The notes beneath the pieces are model-generated. The model was not told the DNA's origin. It worked only from the letters and a program-made list of their open reading frames with translations, and did no database searches. A DNA stretch of 64,000 nt from Chryseobacterium sp. 52 (GTDB lineage Bacteria; Bacteroidota; Bacteroidia; Flavobacteriales; Weeksellaceae): the NCBI RefSeq assembly GCF_002754245.1, contig NZ_PEEX01000001.1, forward strand, positions 1,116,001-1,180,000, written 5' to 3'. The position numbers and the translations under genes were made by a program. Every line of letters starts with the position of its first letter. Position 1 is the first letter of the stretch. Below are positions 45,891-54,987 of this stretch, piece after piece.

Positions 45891-46638
45891 TTTTCTTTGA
45901 TTTTGTAATTGAATCGATGGTAAATGTCGAATATTTTTTATCCTTCAAAAATAACAATAAATCTACCAATACGTTGTAAGTCTTTTCAGAGGTGTCATGA
46001 AGAAGGATAATGCTTCCTTTTCTTAAACCTCGTGTTACTTTTTTATAGATTTTCTTTTCATCGTCTATCACCGTATCCAGTGAACGGACATTCCAGCCGA
46101 TACTTTTTTTATGAGTTCTCTTAATAGCTTTGGCGATACTTGGATTGGTAACCCCAAAAGGAGGTCGGTATAAGTCTGTTTTTAGATCACCGAGTTTTGC
46201 CATCACTTCATCACATTTTTCAATCTCCTCAACCATTTTTGAAGTGGAAAGAAATCCGGTATTGTTTGCATGGGAAAGTGTGTGATTTCCAATGGTATGG
46301 CCTTCGTTTATAATTCTTTGAAAGGTTTCCGGATATTTCTCAATCTGTTTTCCGATGCAGAAAAAAGTAGCTTTTACCTGATGTTCTTTCAGTAAATCTA
46401 AAAACTGAGGCGTAAATTCAGTAGGTCCGTCATCAAAAGTCAAGGCAACTTCATTGATTTTCGTTCTTTTATGAGTCACACTGTTGACAAAATATCCCAA
46501 CGTAATATCAAATGATCCCCAGACCACTATGAAAGAAAACATCAGAAAACAAGCCAGATAAACCCAGAAACTCCCATGAAACGCATAAATAAATACGTTA
46601 CAGAAAAGATAAAATAGAATAAATGGATAATGTTTCAT
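45883..46638 (-). CDS. Polysaccharide deacetylase family protein
   Basis: This 251-residue NodB-fold protein has an N-terminal membrane segment, catalytic Asp pair TFDD (69-70), metal ligands in HTLSH (H119, H123) and RPPFG. It removes acyl groups from carbohydrates in the known family. Its role in the pigment locus is unclear; removing an acetyl or other acyl group from an intermediate is possible. Confidence 0.88.
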   Translation of the reverse strand: MKHYPFILFYLFCNVFIYAFHGSFWVYLACFLMFSFIVVWGSFDITLGYFVNSVTHKRTKINEVALTFDDGPTEFTPQFLDLLKEHQVKATFFCIGKQIEKYPETFQRIINEGHTIGNHTLSHANNTGFLSTSKMVEEIEKCDEVMAKLGDLKTDLYRPPFGVTNPSIAKAIKRTHKKSIGWNVRSLDTVIDDEKKIYKKVTRGLRKGSIILLHDTSEKTYNVLVDLLLFLKDKKYSTFTIDSITKSKKND

Positions 46639-46668
46639 CTTCTGTTATTTTTGAAGCCAATTGGCCGG

Positions 46669-47730
46669 TTAAACTTTCTCCAGAAGCACAAGACTGTGAT
46701 CATTTCCCGCCAGATGATTGTAGAGAAGAATATTTTTAACTTCAGTTTTTTTCTCTGAATTGATCATCATGATTTCCGGAATCTGCTGTTTTTTCAGGAT
46801 ATGACAAGCCATAAACGTTGAAAAACCGCTCGCCGTATTAAACTCTCCACTCAGGTGTTTGTAATACAGTAACGCTGAATTTTTAAACAAATCCATTGCT
46901 TTTGTATAATAAACATCAGACGTGGTATCTCCGCTGAAACCTAAGATCACAGCATCAATGTCTTCATTCTTCAAATTGTTTTTAGCCAGAAAATTCTGGA
47001 TAAACTCTTGGGTTTCCTCTATATTCAACCTGTTCATCATCTGAATGTCCTGAAGCTTAGCATAAGAATTTGCCGTTTTATCTTTTCCTACGACAAAGAA
47101 AGCTGCCCCTTCACCCCAAATAACCCCATCCGTCTCCGAATGTAAATAATCAGCAGGAAGGTTTTCTTCTTTTTTAATAGTATTGTTAAGGCGGTACAGC
47201 TCCATTGTTCTGTTGGTTTGCTCATCGGCAGCGCCAACCAGAACATTTTCTGCTTCCCCGTCGTTTATCTGAAGTTTTGCATCCAGAAATGAGAATTCAA
47301 GAGAGGAAGAGGTATTGACATAGGTGAAATTATACGCATGGCACTGAAGTCCCAGAGCGATCTGCCCTGCAACAGTATTGTGAGTAGACTGGATAAAAAA
47401 TGTTGGAGTCAGAAACTCCTCGTTATTATCGATCACATTTTTCAGGAACTTTTCAGAATCCTGAGAACAGCCCATTCCGGTTCCTACAATAATTGCATCC
47501 GGTTTTTCAATGGCAGCTTCCTGTAAAGCATAATGTGACGCTACAGAGCTCATTTTTACTGTTTTAGACATTCTTCTGCTCATTGCAGGCGGAATGAATT
47601 CTTTATAGTTCGGTTCTATAGCTTTTAAGATCTGAACAGAACAGTCCGGAGTAAGGTTTTCTGAAAAATTATCTTTTAAAGTGTCCTGAACAGAGATGCA
47701 GGATGCACTGTTGATGTATACTGCGTTCAT
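46669..47730 (-). CDS. Chain-length-factor-like ketosynthase homologue
   Basis: This 353-residue protein of the ketosynthase fold lacks the catalytic Cys; the site reads NTSSSLEFS (139-147) with Ser in its place. The first catalytic His motif is also missing, though KHLSGEFNTASG survives. Such partners pair with an active ketosynthase and set chain length, like ApeC with ApeO in aryl-polyene systems. Its ATG at 47730 overlaps the active ketosynthase stop (ATGA), so the two are coupled. An earlier ATG at 47757 is less likely. Confidence 0.85.
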   Translation of the reverse strand: MNAVYINSASCISVQDTLKDNFSENLTPDCSVQILKAIEPNYKEFIPPAMSRRMSKTVKMSSVASHYALQEAAIEKPDAIIVGTGMGCSQDSEKFLKNVIDNNEEFLTPTFFIQSTHNTVAGQIALGLQCHAYNFTYVNTSSSLEFSFLDAKLQINDGEAENVLVGAADEQTNRTMELYRLNNTIKKEENLPADYLHSETDGVIWGEGAAFFVVGKDKTANSYAKLQDIQMMNRLNIEETQEFIQNFLAKNNLKNEDIDAVILGFSGDTTSDVYYTKAMDLFKNSALLYYKHLSGEFNTASGFSTFMACHILKKQQIPEIMMINSEKKTEVKNILLYNHLAGNDHSLVLLEKV

Positions 47731-48926
47731 GATTTTGAGAAAATTAAGGTAGAACAATTGCCTCCAAACCCAAATGAATTGGAAAGAACGTGATTAATGT
47801 TTTTCTCCTTCAGTTCAGTAACCGGAGTGAGATCAAATTCCTCCATTTTCGTTTTGAAATTCAGATTTGGAAAAATAACGCCATGTTGCATTGCCAAAAT
47901 GGAGAATACGGCTTCAATTCCTGCCGCTGCTGCCAAAGTATGGCCCGTAAAAGCTTTGGTAGAACTGAATTCAGGAACCTGTCCTTCACCGAATATTCTG
48001 ATCATGGCAATCCCTTCTGATAAATCATTATTTGGGGTTGCTGTTCCGTGAACGTTGATATAATCGATATTCTCTTTTGTCAATCCTGATATTTTCAAGG
48101 CTTGCTGCATGGCTAAAAAGGCACCCTGTCCGTTTTCTGATGATGCCGTCTGATGGTGAGCATCATTAGCATTACCATAGCCGGAAAGATAAGCCAGTAC
48201 TTTTTTGTTTTCCTTTTTTACTACCTCATCAGATTCAAGAACAATAAAAGCGGCTGCTTCTCCTAAATTCAACCCTTTTCGGTCATTGTCAAAAGGAGTG
48301 TTATAAGAATCTGTAAGAATCATCAGCGTATTGAATCCGTTCAACGTAAATTTTGAAAGGGAATCTGTTCCTCCTACAATCACGCGGTCCAAAACACCGT
48401 TTTTAATCAGTTTTGCACCCATCATAACTGCATTCGCTGCTGAAGAGCACGCTGTACTGATGGTAGAAACCATGCCTTTCAATCCCAGATAATCTGCGAT
48501 GGCCAATGAGGAATTTCCCGCGTCGTGGGAATCAATATATTTTTGCTTTTCAGGGAAGTCTTCGTAAGAATAGAAATATTTTTCGGTGATATCCATTCCG
48601 CCTACACTCGTAGAAGAGATCAGTCCGGTTCTGTATTCATTGATATCTGAAATTCCGGCGGATTCTACAGCTTCTTTAGCAGCAGTCATGCCTAATAAAG
48701 CTGTTCTTGTTACCTTGTTGTCTTCAGGCAGCTGAAGTTTTTGTACAAGTTCTTCATTAGACCATTTTATCTCGCCTGTTTTTATAGTTCCGGCATGACG
48801 GGTATCAAACATCTGAATGTCTGAAATTCCGTGTTTTCCGGACTGTAACGAAATAAAATTTTCCTCCACATTGTTTCCGATGGAGGAAATGATGCCCATT
48901 CCTGTTATGGCAATTTTTCGACTCAT
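47727..48926 (-). CDS. Beta-ketoacyl-ACP synthase
   Basis: This 399-residue protein has an intact triad: C160 (STACSSAA), H293 (NVHGTATP) and H329 (FTGHTLAAAAG), with a terminal GFGGN motif. It is translationally coupled to the Cys-less partner, so the two probably form the elongating heterodimer. The ACP gene lies upstream, across repeat copy R3. Confidence 0.93.
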   Translation of the reverse strand: MSRKIAITGMGIISSIGNNVEENFISLQSGKHGISDIQMFDTRHAGTIKTGEIKWSNEELVQKLQLPEDNKVTRTALLGMTAAKEAVESAGISDINEYRTGLISSTSVGGMDITEKYFYSYEDFPEKQKYIDSHDAGNSSLAIADYLGLKGMVSTISTACSSAANAVMMGAKLIKNGVLDRVIVGGTDSLSKFTLNGFNTLMILTDSYNTPFDNDRKGLNLGEAAAFIVLESDEVVKKENKKVLAYLSGYGNANDAHHQTASSENGQGAFLAMQQALKISGLTKENIDYINVHGTATPNNDLSEGIAMIRIFGEGQVPEFSSTKAFTGHTLAAAAGIEAVFSILAMQHGVIFPNLNFKTKMEEFDLTPVTELKEKNINHVLSNSFGFGGNCSTLIFSKS

Positions 48927-48939
48927 TATTCTTAAAAAT

Positions 48940-49012
48940 GTAACCGTGTAATAATGTAGCAGTTTAACAATGTATCAGTTTACCAATCATTGCTACCCTG
49001 TTACATTGTTAA
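48940..49012. repeat. Degenerate 8-nt repeat forming a hairpin, copy R3
   Basis: Six forward octamers (gtaaccgt, gtaataat, gtagcagt, ttaacaat, gtatcagt, ttaccaat), one base, and three inverted octamers (attgctac, cctgttac, attgttaa) fill most of the gap between the ketosynthase and ACP genes. Confidence 0.7.
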
Positions 49013-49035
49013 ATTATTTCGATTGTTATATTAAA

Positions 49036-49293
49036 TTATTTTGTTCTGTTCTCTTCAATGAACTGAGCCATTATATCGATAGACTGGAAAATCTCCTTTC
49101 CTTTTTTAGGGTCAGCTAATTTGATTCCATAGTCTTTGTCAAGAAGAACAATAAGTTCAAGCGCATCGATAGAATCAAGACCTAAACCTCCTCCAAATAA
49201 CGGGTCTGTATCTTTGATTTCCTCTACAGAAACGTCTTCAAGGTTAAGAACTTCAATAATTTTGTGTTTCAATTCTGTTTTTAAGTTTTCCAT
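49036..49293 (-). CDS. Acyl carrier protein
   Basis: This 85-residue acidic ACP has its Ser attachment site in GLGLDSIDALEL. The start at 49293 (MENLKTE) is chosen because upstream residues are AT-rich and unlike ACPs. It is the second ACP of the locus and sits between repeat copies R3 and R4, next to the ketosynthase pair. Confidence 0.93.
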   Translation of the reverse strand: MENLKTELKHKIIEVLNLEDVSVEEIKDTDPLFGGGLGLDSIDALELIVLLDKDYGIKLADPKKGKEIFQSIDIMAQFIEENRTK

Positions 49294-49312
49294 AAGATAG
49301 TAGTAAGTTAAT

Positions 49313-49385
49313 GTAACTTTAATATACCAGTTTATCAATTTTCAATCTTTGGGATTGTCACATGGCCAGATGGTTATATTGTTAC
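49313..49385. repeat. Degenerate 8-nt repeat, copy R4
   Basis: Forward octamers gtaacttt, ataccagt, ttatcaat and inverted octamers attgtcac, atggccag, atggttat, attgttac are separated by a 14-nt spacer. It lies between the ACP start and the half-ketosynthase gene. Confidence 0.6.
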
Positions 49386-49404
49386 ACCTATATTGTTTAA
49401 TTTT

Positions 49405-49953
49405 TTATAAGGTTAGCAAATATACAAAAGCTTTATAATTTTCCTGATAAAGTTCTGTCCACCCGCATAGAACTTTTTCTGCTTTGCCGGACAGCAGGAT
49501 CTGTTCAGCATAATCGTTTAAAAATGTTTCATCAAATTCATCCAGGACGAAGAACGCATTTTCCGTCTGCATTTTGTGTTTGATGCTGATTTCGCCCACA
49601 CAGATATTAGGTAAGGTATAGACAAAAACAGCAGGGCTTGGGAAATAATTGTCCTGCGAATTGATACTTTCCTGATATTTAAAATCGGTGTCCAGACTTG
49701 AGGATTTGTTGGCAAAAACCAATGCGGTTTTGCTGTGATCTTCATCTTTTAAAATCATTTCTGCAGCGAGAAAAGCCAGTTTACTTAGATTATCCATCTT
49801 GTGAAACTTTGGATAACTTAGCGCTAAGCTTTTGTAAGCCTCTTTTGCAAAGTCGTGAAATGTTTCATTCCGGCTTTCAAAAACAAAATCTCCGTTGATC
49901 GTTATTTTTGAATGTTCTATGGTACAGCTGTTTGTTTTCTTCATTGTTTTCAT
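49405..49953 (-). CDS. Half-ketosynthase-like protein
   Basis: This 182-residue protein resembles the N-terminal half of a ketosynthase ([15 protein letters not shown] and [20 protein letters not shown]). It has no catalytic Cys and no C-terminal half with the His residues. It is too short to be an enzyme of the family. It sits between an active ketosynthase gene (1 bp apart) and an ACP, so it may be a structural partner or docking protein. It is open throughout, so it does not look like a recent truncation. Confidence 0.75.
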   Translation of the reverse strand: MKTMKKTNSCTIEHSKITINGDFVFESRNETFHDFAKEAYKSLALSYPKFHKMDNLSKLAFLAAEMILKDEDHSKTALVFANKSSSLDTDFKYQESINSQDNYFPSPAVFVYTLPNICVGEISIKHKMQTENAFFVLDEFDETFLNDYAEQILLSGKAEKVLCGWTELYQENYKAFVYLLTL

Positions 49954-49954
49954 A

Positions 49955-51088
49955 TTAACATTTTTCTAAAACAATAGCCGCATTACATCCTCCGAATCCG
50001 GAAGCTGTTTTTAAAATATATTGAACCGTTGCGGGTTGGTTTTCTTTAATAATATGTAAAGGCTGGGTAACTCCCATTTCCTCAAAATTTTTGGACGGAA
50101 GAAGTGTCCCATGACGTGCACTTTCCATAGAAATAATGCTTTCCAGAAGTCCCGATGCTCCGAGGCAGTGTCCGTAATATCCCTTCATGCTGTTTAAAGG
50201 AACGTGCTGAAGCTCCATTCTGTTGAAGGCAATAGCTTCCATCTCATCATTATAAAGTGTTGCTGTTCCGTGTGCAGAAATAAAACCGATTTGCTCTGCA
50301 CTCACATTGGCTTCTGTCATTGCATTCTTGATGCTGGCATACAGCCCGTCTCCTGTTCTGGAGGGTCCGGAAATATGATTGGCATCATTGATTGCAGAAT
50401 CTCCCAATATTTTAAACCTGAATTTTTCGTTTTCAGATGGGGATGATGTAATATAAACAGATGCAGTAGCTTCACCAATATTGATTCCGTTCCTGTTTTT
50501 ATCATAAGGTTTACACGGTTCTGTTCCGATGGCCTGGAACGAATTGAATCCTGAGATTACAAATTCTGAAACCTCATCACCGGCAATGACAAAAGCATCT
50601 TTATATTTTCCAGCCTGAATCATGTTTTTAGCAACAGCCATGGCCATTACTCCTGAAACACAGGCATTGGAAACGACAATAGGTTTTGTTTTAAATCCAA
50701 AAGAATCAGCTATTTTCTGAGCTAAATTAGAAAGGTAGACCCCTTCAGGTAATTCAGTCTGGTTTTTTAATAAACTGATGTTCCCTTTGGTTGTTGATAA
50801 AATAAAAGCAGTTTCTTCTGTAATTTCATGTTTTTCAAGCAAAGGTTTTAAGCTTAGAAGAAACATCTTCTCCAGTCTTGTAAAATCTATTCTGTCAAAA
50901 CTATTGTTAAATTCTTCTTCAAGCTTTTCAGTATCGATAATCGAAGCATAAAAGGCTTCCTGATTTTCAACAACTTTATGAAGTGCCACGCCTGATTTTC
51001 CTTCCAGTAGATTGTTCCAGTTGGAAGTGACATCAAATCCCAGAGGGCTGACGCAGTTATAATCTGTAATATAAATATCTTTCCTCAT
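49955..51088 (-). CDS. Beta-ketoacyl-ACP synthase
   Basis: This 377-residue condensing enzyme has C143 (SNACVSGVM), H273 (SAHGTATL) and H307 ([10 protein letters not shown]). It is smaller and more diverged than the other two active ketosynthases, so it may use a different chain or starter. It overlaps the thioesterase gene by 1 bp and ends 1 bp before the half-ketosynthase gene. Confidence 0.9.
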   Translation of the reverse strand: MRKDIYITDYNCVSPLGFDVTSNWNNLLEGKSGVALHKVVENQEAFYASIIDTEKLEEEFNNSFDRIDFTRLEKMFLLSLKPLLEKHEITEETAFILSTTKGNISLLKNQTELPEGVYLSNLAQKIADSFGFKTKPIVVSNACVSGVMAMAVAKNMIQAGKYKDAFVIAGDEVSEFVISGFNSFQAIGTEPCKPYDKNRNGINIGEATASVYITSSPSENEKFRFKILGDSAINDANHISGPSRTGDGLYASIKNAMTEANVSAEQIGFISAHGTATLYNDEMEAIAFNRMELQHVPLNSMKGYYGHCLGASGLLESIISMESARHGTLLPSKNFEEMGVTQPLHIIKENQPATVQYILKTASGFGGCNAAIVLEKC

Positions 51089-51513
51089 TATAATCCCATT
51101 TTATCTTTCCATGCCTGAAAAAACTCAGGGTTGTAAAGGCATAAACTTCCGCTACTCTCCAGGAAAACCTGAATGGTTTCTCCACTGCAGACCAATTGAT
51201 CATCCTGATTGAAGAGTTCATAGGTGTAGATCAGTTTTGCAGACACTGAATTGACAAAAGTGGTAACGATTCTGAATGTTTCTCCATATTTTAAAGGAAG
51301 AAAATGTTCACAGGTACTTTTTACGATAGGCGTTACGAAACCTGCTTTCTGAATATCAAGATAAGTAAGGCCGTGTTCTCTTCCGAAAGCTTCTCTTCCG
51401 TCTTCAAAATATACAATATAGTGTCCGTGCCAGACAATTCCCAGCGGATCTGTTTCATTGAAACGTACTCTTACTTCTTCCGTACAGGTTATTATGTTTT
51501 CTTTAGACTGCAT
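51088..51513 (-). CDS. 4-hydroxybenzoyl-CoA-thioesterase-like hotdog enzyme
   Basis: This 141-residue protein has the start at 51513 (MQSKENI), because the ABC permease gene ends at 51503 and the longer frame starts in it. The hotdog motif FNETDPLGIVWHGHYIVYFED carries the catalytic Asp of the YbgC/4HBT type. It may release the finished polyene acid or edit ACP-bound by-products. Confidence 0.85.
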   Translation of the reverse strand: MQSKENIITCTEEVRVRFNETDPLGIVWHGHYIVYFEDGREAFGREHGLTYLDIQKAGFVTPIVKSTCEHFLPLKYGETFRIVTTFVNSVSAKLIYTYELFNQDDQLVCSGETIQVFLESSGSLCLYNPEFFQAWKDKMGL

Positions 51514-52774
51514 TTTGTTTTCTTTCGTAAAAAATAGAAATAGAGACCATGGCAATATAGAATATCAATAGGAAGGCAAGTTCTTTGGCAATTCCTCCAA
51601 TGCCACTGTTTCTTAAAATAATATCGTAATAGGCATTCAGTCCCCAGTTCATCGGGGAAAATTTGGCAACGGTCTGCATAAAGTCAGGCATTAAAAATAC
51701 CGGAACCCAGATTCCTCCGATAGCGGCAAGTACTACCACTGAAGTCGCTCCAAATGGGGCTGACTGCTCCTGAGTATCTGCAATAGTACCCAACAGAACA
51801 CCGAATCCGATGGCTGCCAGTCCTGAAAATAAGGTCACGACAATCAGCTGGAACATTTTTCCTGAAACATCAAAAGCAGGAAGATCCATATACGGGAAAA
51901 GGTAAATTCCCACGGCTACCATCAGTAAAAACTGAATAATACAGATGATGAGATACGTAAATGTTTTTCCTAAAATATGAACAAAATAAGGGGTTGGGCT
52001 GATTCTGGCTCTTACGCTTGTACCCTGACTTTTTTCTTTAACCAGATTGATAGACAAAGGAACTACGATAAAGAAGATTGCAAAGAGAGTCCATGCAGGA
52101 ACATTGTGCTGAACGGAATTCGGCATTACGTCCATGGCTCCTTTTTTCGGGGTAATTTCTTTGAAACTGATCAGATTTTTGTTTTCATCCAGATTTTCTT
52201 CAGTACCCAGCTGATCCTGAAATGCTTTGTAGATCTTTTTGTTTTCGATCTCAAAAACCATTTTATTCACAGAATTCATCACAGAGTTTTTGAATCCTGC
52301 ATTGGTAGCAGGATCAAAGTACAGGTGAATTTCTTTTGCTTTTGTAGCAACCGGTTTTTTGGCAGCTGCAGAATCTCCTTCCAGTCCAAATGAACTTACA
52401 ATGGTCTGAACTTTAGAATCAATATTTGAATTTAAATCTTTTGTTAAATTTTCAGGAATGACGATTGCCATTTGATAATCTCCTGAGAATACGGCTTCCT
52501 GCGCTGACTTTTCATTGTAATTAGTCAGCAGCTGGAATGTTTTGCTGGTTTCCAGTTCCTGTTTAATATTTTTCGAGACCTCAGACTTATCATTGTCAAT
52601 AAAAATGATCGGAATCTTTGAACCTTCCAGATTTTTGAAGGTAGAATCCTGAATTAAAGTAATCGTTACAATTAACAGTAACGGCATGACGAAAATAATG
52701 ACAATTCCCCCAATATCTCTCTTCAGAAGAAGGATTTCCTTCACGAAGCTTCTCCAAAGTTTATACAACAACAT
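51503..52774 (-). CDS. ABC-2 type transporter permease
   Basis: This 423-residue protein has one N-terminal helix (IVIIFVMPLLLIVTI), a long extracytoplasmic domain of about 190 residues, and five or six C-terminal helices. This is the YhgE/LinO-like exporter permease plan. It overlaps the ATPase gene by 14 bp and the thioesterase gene by 11 bp. It probably exports the pigment, an intermediate or a lipid component. Confidence 0.88.
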   Translation of the reverse strand: MLLYKLWRSFVKEILLLKRDIGGIVIIFVMPLLLIVTITLIQDSTFKNLEGSKIPIIFIDNDKSEVSKNIKQELETSKTFQLLTNYNEKSAQEAVFSGDYQMAIVIPENLTKDLNSNIDSKVQTIVSSFGLEGDSAAAKKPVATKAKEIHLYFDPATNAGFKNSVMNSVNKMVFEIENKKIYKAFQDQLGTEENLDENKNLISFKEITPKKGAMDVMPNSVQHNVPAWTLFAIFFIVVPLSINLVKEKSQGTSVRARISPTPYFVHILGKTFTYLIICIIQFLLMVAVGIYLFPYMDLPAFDVSGKMFQLIVVTLFSGLAAIGFGVLLGTIADTQEQSAPFGATSVVVLAAIGGIWVPVFLMPDFMQTVAKFSPMNWGLNAYYDIILRNSGIGGIAKELAFLLIFYIAMVSISIFYERKQNAV

Positions 52775-53519
52775 CTCTTAATTCTTTTCCTGTTAATGAA
52801 ATGAAAACATCTTCTAAGTTTTCAGCATTTGCGATCTGTGCCACCAGTTCTTCCGGTGTTCCCACTGCGTGTATTCTTCCTCTGTCGATAATCGCAATCT
52901 TTGTACAGAATTCTTCCGCTTCAGAAAGGTGATGGGAAGTATAAATAATACAGGTTCCGTTTTTATTCAGTTCCTGCAGAAAATCTATGATCACTTTTTT
53001 GGACTGAACATCAACGCCAACAGTCGGTTCATCCAGAAACAATACTTTAGGGTTGTGAAGCGTTCCTGCGATAAGGTTGCAGCGGCGTTTCATTCCTCCT
53101 GAGAACTGTTCTACTTTTTTGTCAGCAAATTTTGAAAGGCCCATGATTTCTAAAGATTCATCGATGGCTTTTTTCAGATCTTTATGCTTTAAACCGTACA
53201 GACTTCCGTAAAACATTAAGTTTTCTTTAGCCGTAAGAGTAGGATAGAGCGCATATTCCTGAGGAACAATACCGATGATCTGTTTTATTTTGAAGCTGTC
53301 TTTCTGAGGAGACAGTCCGTTGATCGTAAACTGCCCGGAAGTAGGTTTAATTAATCCTGAAAGCATAGAGATCAGAGTGGTTTTTCCGGCCCCGTTAGGT
53401 CCCAGGATTCCATAGATCTCGTTTTTTTCTATATTCAGCGATATGTCGTTGACAGAAAACTCTTCGGAGTTTTTGTATTTTTTATACAGACTGTTGATCT
53501 CAATCATATTTTCTGCCAT
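52761..53519 (-). CDS. ABC transporter ATP-binding protein
   Basis: This 252-residue ATPase has Walker A GPNGAGKTT, Q-loop GIVPQEY, signature FSGGMKRR, Walker B VLFLDEP and H-loop SHH. It pairs with the overlapping permease. It lies 1 bp after the BtrH-like gene. Confidence 0.93.
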   Translation of the reverse strand: MAENMIEINSLYKKYKNSEEFSVNDISLNIEKNEIYGILGPNGAGKTTLISMLSGLIKPTSGQFTINGLSPQKDSFKIKQIIGIVPQEYALYPTLTAKENLMFYGSLYGLKHKDLKKAIDESLEIMGLSKFADKKVEQFSGGMKRRCNLIAGTLHNPKVLFLDEPTVGVDVQSKKVIIDFLQELNKNGTCIIYTSHHLSEAEEFCTKIAIIDRGRIHAVGTPEELVAQIANAENLEDVFISLTGKELRDVVV

Positions 53520-53520
53520 A

Positions 53521-54516
53521 TCAGATTGCTTTTCTCAGTTTTTTATAGAAAGCCTCTTCCAGATCTGCAATATGAAGCATGGATTTTGAAAGGTTGTTGT
53601 AGATATCGCTTTTTGAATTTCTGTTTTTGTAAACACGGGCAATATCCACGGCAAAATCTCTCCATAAATCACCAATTGCGGTAATTTCTTTTGAAAGTTC
53701 TTTTAATTCATCATTTTTAAGAATGACTGCTGCTTCCTGAAGAAACGCGCCATAAATAAATCTGAAACCGCCACCTCCGGTACCAATTTCTTCCTGCATT
53801 CTGATCAACTGTCCCAGATAGTGGTTAGTGACTTTAGTTCCCTTCTTCTCGGCCCATTTCGGGATGCTTCTGGCAACCCATCTCATGGCTTTTACACCGA
53901 TAAGAGGAACCGGAGCAAGCATATTTTTACAGGTATCTTTTATTCCTTTTTTGATGGCTTCTTCAATGTCTACATTTTCCGGAATATAAGTAGGGTAGTA
54001 CATATGTCCTTTTGGAGGCAGTGCGCCTTTGGCATATCTTACCTTTTCCAGTTCTGCTTCGGAAAGGGATGTTGCATAATCCATCACCGGGTCGCTGATC
54101 AGGAATTTCCCGTCTTCTTTTCCATACACCACAAGATTGTGGGCATTGAAGTGGAATTTATATTCTTCTGGGAAATAGGTAAGGTTAAAAACACCTACCT
54201 GAAGTCCTGTAGGAATATTCTGTTGTAAGTTTCTTTCTAAAGCTGCCTGTGCCTCTTTAGGATTTGAAAATTTTTCTCTTTTGATTTTTATTCCCAATCT
54301 TTTTGCTGCTTTGCTGAAAATAGCGCCGGGCATCGGGCGGTAGCTGAAGCCTGGAGCAAAATTGACTTTCAAAAATGGCAGATAGACAAAAAACAGTCCG
54401 GAACCGATTCCGAAGATCATAGGTTCGCTGAGTTTTAAGCCCTTATTGAGTAATAGATTGGAGGCAACACCGTTTTCGCAATGCGCGGTCTGATGGTGTT
54501 CAAAGTTAAGTTTCAT
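53521..54516 (-). CDS. BtrH-like acyltransferase
   Basis: About 331 residues from the start at 54516 (MKLNFEHHQ), which places the BtrH_N motif HCENGVASNLL at the usual N-terminal position; an earlier ATG at 54558 adds 14 residues. A papain-like triad can be proposed: C13, H126 (NAHNLVVYG) and D142 (ISDPVMDY). BtrH moves an acyl group from a carrier protein to an aminoglycoside, so this protein may move an ACP-bound acyl to a hydroxyl in the flexirubin pathway. The C-terminal half is helical. Confidence 0.82.
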   Translation of the reverse strand: MKLNFEHHQTAHCENGVASNLLLNKGLKLSEPMIFGIGSGLFFVYLPFLKVNFAPGFSYRPMPGAIFSKAAKRLGIKIKREKFSNPKEAQAALERNLQQNIPTGLQVGVFNLTYFPEEYKFHFNAHNLVVYGKEDGKFLISDPVMDYATSLSEAELEKVRYAKGALPPKGHMYYPTYIPENVDIEEAIKKGIKDTCKNMLAPVPLIGVKAMRWVARSIPKWAEKKGTKVTNHYLGQLIRMQEEIGTGGGGFRFIYGAFLQEAAVILKNDELKELSKEITAIGDLWRDFAVDIARVYKNRNSKSDIYNNLSKSMLHIADLEEAFYKKLRKAI

Positions 54517-54582
54517 TTGCTGTTTTATCTTTTTCACTGGCGAAATGAAATCATGCATAAGATGGTATGCTTCATTTCAGTA

Positions 54583-54987
54583 TTATTTTCCGTCAAAGTT
54601 CTTTAATTCATCCACTGAAATACCGAATGCATCGGCATATTTTTTCAGTACAGTTTCGTTTAGTGTTCTGAATACTTTTGGTTTTGCGTGTCTTTTCACT
54701 CTCCACTGCCACATTCCGACATAGGAAGAGAGAACACCTAAATCCATTTTATTCAGTTCCATGAAATAAACAATTGGGCTTACCAGATTATTGGCAACAT
54801 CCTGTTTTGCTTCTTCAATTCTTTCATGAATAAGCTCCATAGATTCTTCAAGAGCCGCTTTCTTTGCTTCCCATCCGATGCTGTTGGCTGTTGTATAATT
54901 GTCATTTTCATCCGTCACATACAAGACTTCAGTCATGTTTGCCGACTTCAGATTGCTTTCGTCCTGAGGCAGGTCTTGTTTTTTCAT
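54583..54987 (-). CDS. Putative HTH protein of the pigment operon
   Basis: This 134-residue protein is the first gene of the minus-strand operon. A central helical, charged region (about 40-75) is followed by a C-terminal segment (about 80-130) with a Cro/XRE-like HTH look: LSSYVGMWQWRVKRHAKP and LNETVLKKYADAFGISVDEL. It may be a transcription regulator or a DNA/RNA-binding adaptor for the BtrH-like protein. No family was recognised with certainty. Confidence 0.65.
   Translation of the reverse strand: MKKQDLPQDESNLKSANMTEVLYVTDENDNYTTANSIGWEAKKAALEESMELIHERIEEAKQDVANNLVSPIVYFMELNKMDLGVLSSYVGMWQWRVKRHAKPKVFRTLNETVLKKYADAFGISVDELKNFDGK

Noticed and set aside
48940..49385. CRISPR array
   Set aside because: Units are 8 nt, degenerate and inverted around a centre, with no unique spacers and no cas genes.
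49405..49953. Pseudogene of a ketosynthase
   Set aside because: No remnant of the C-terminal half is found downstream, and the frame is intact and packed tightly in the operon.
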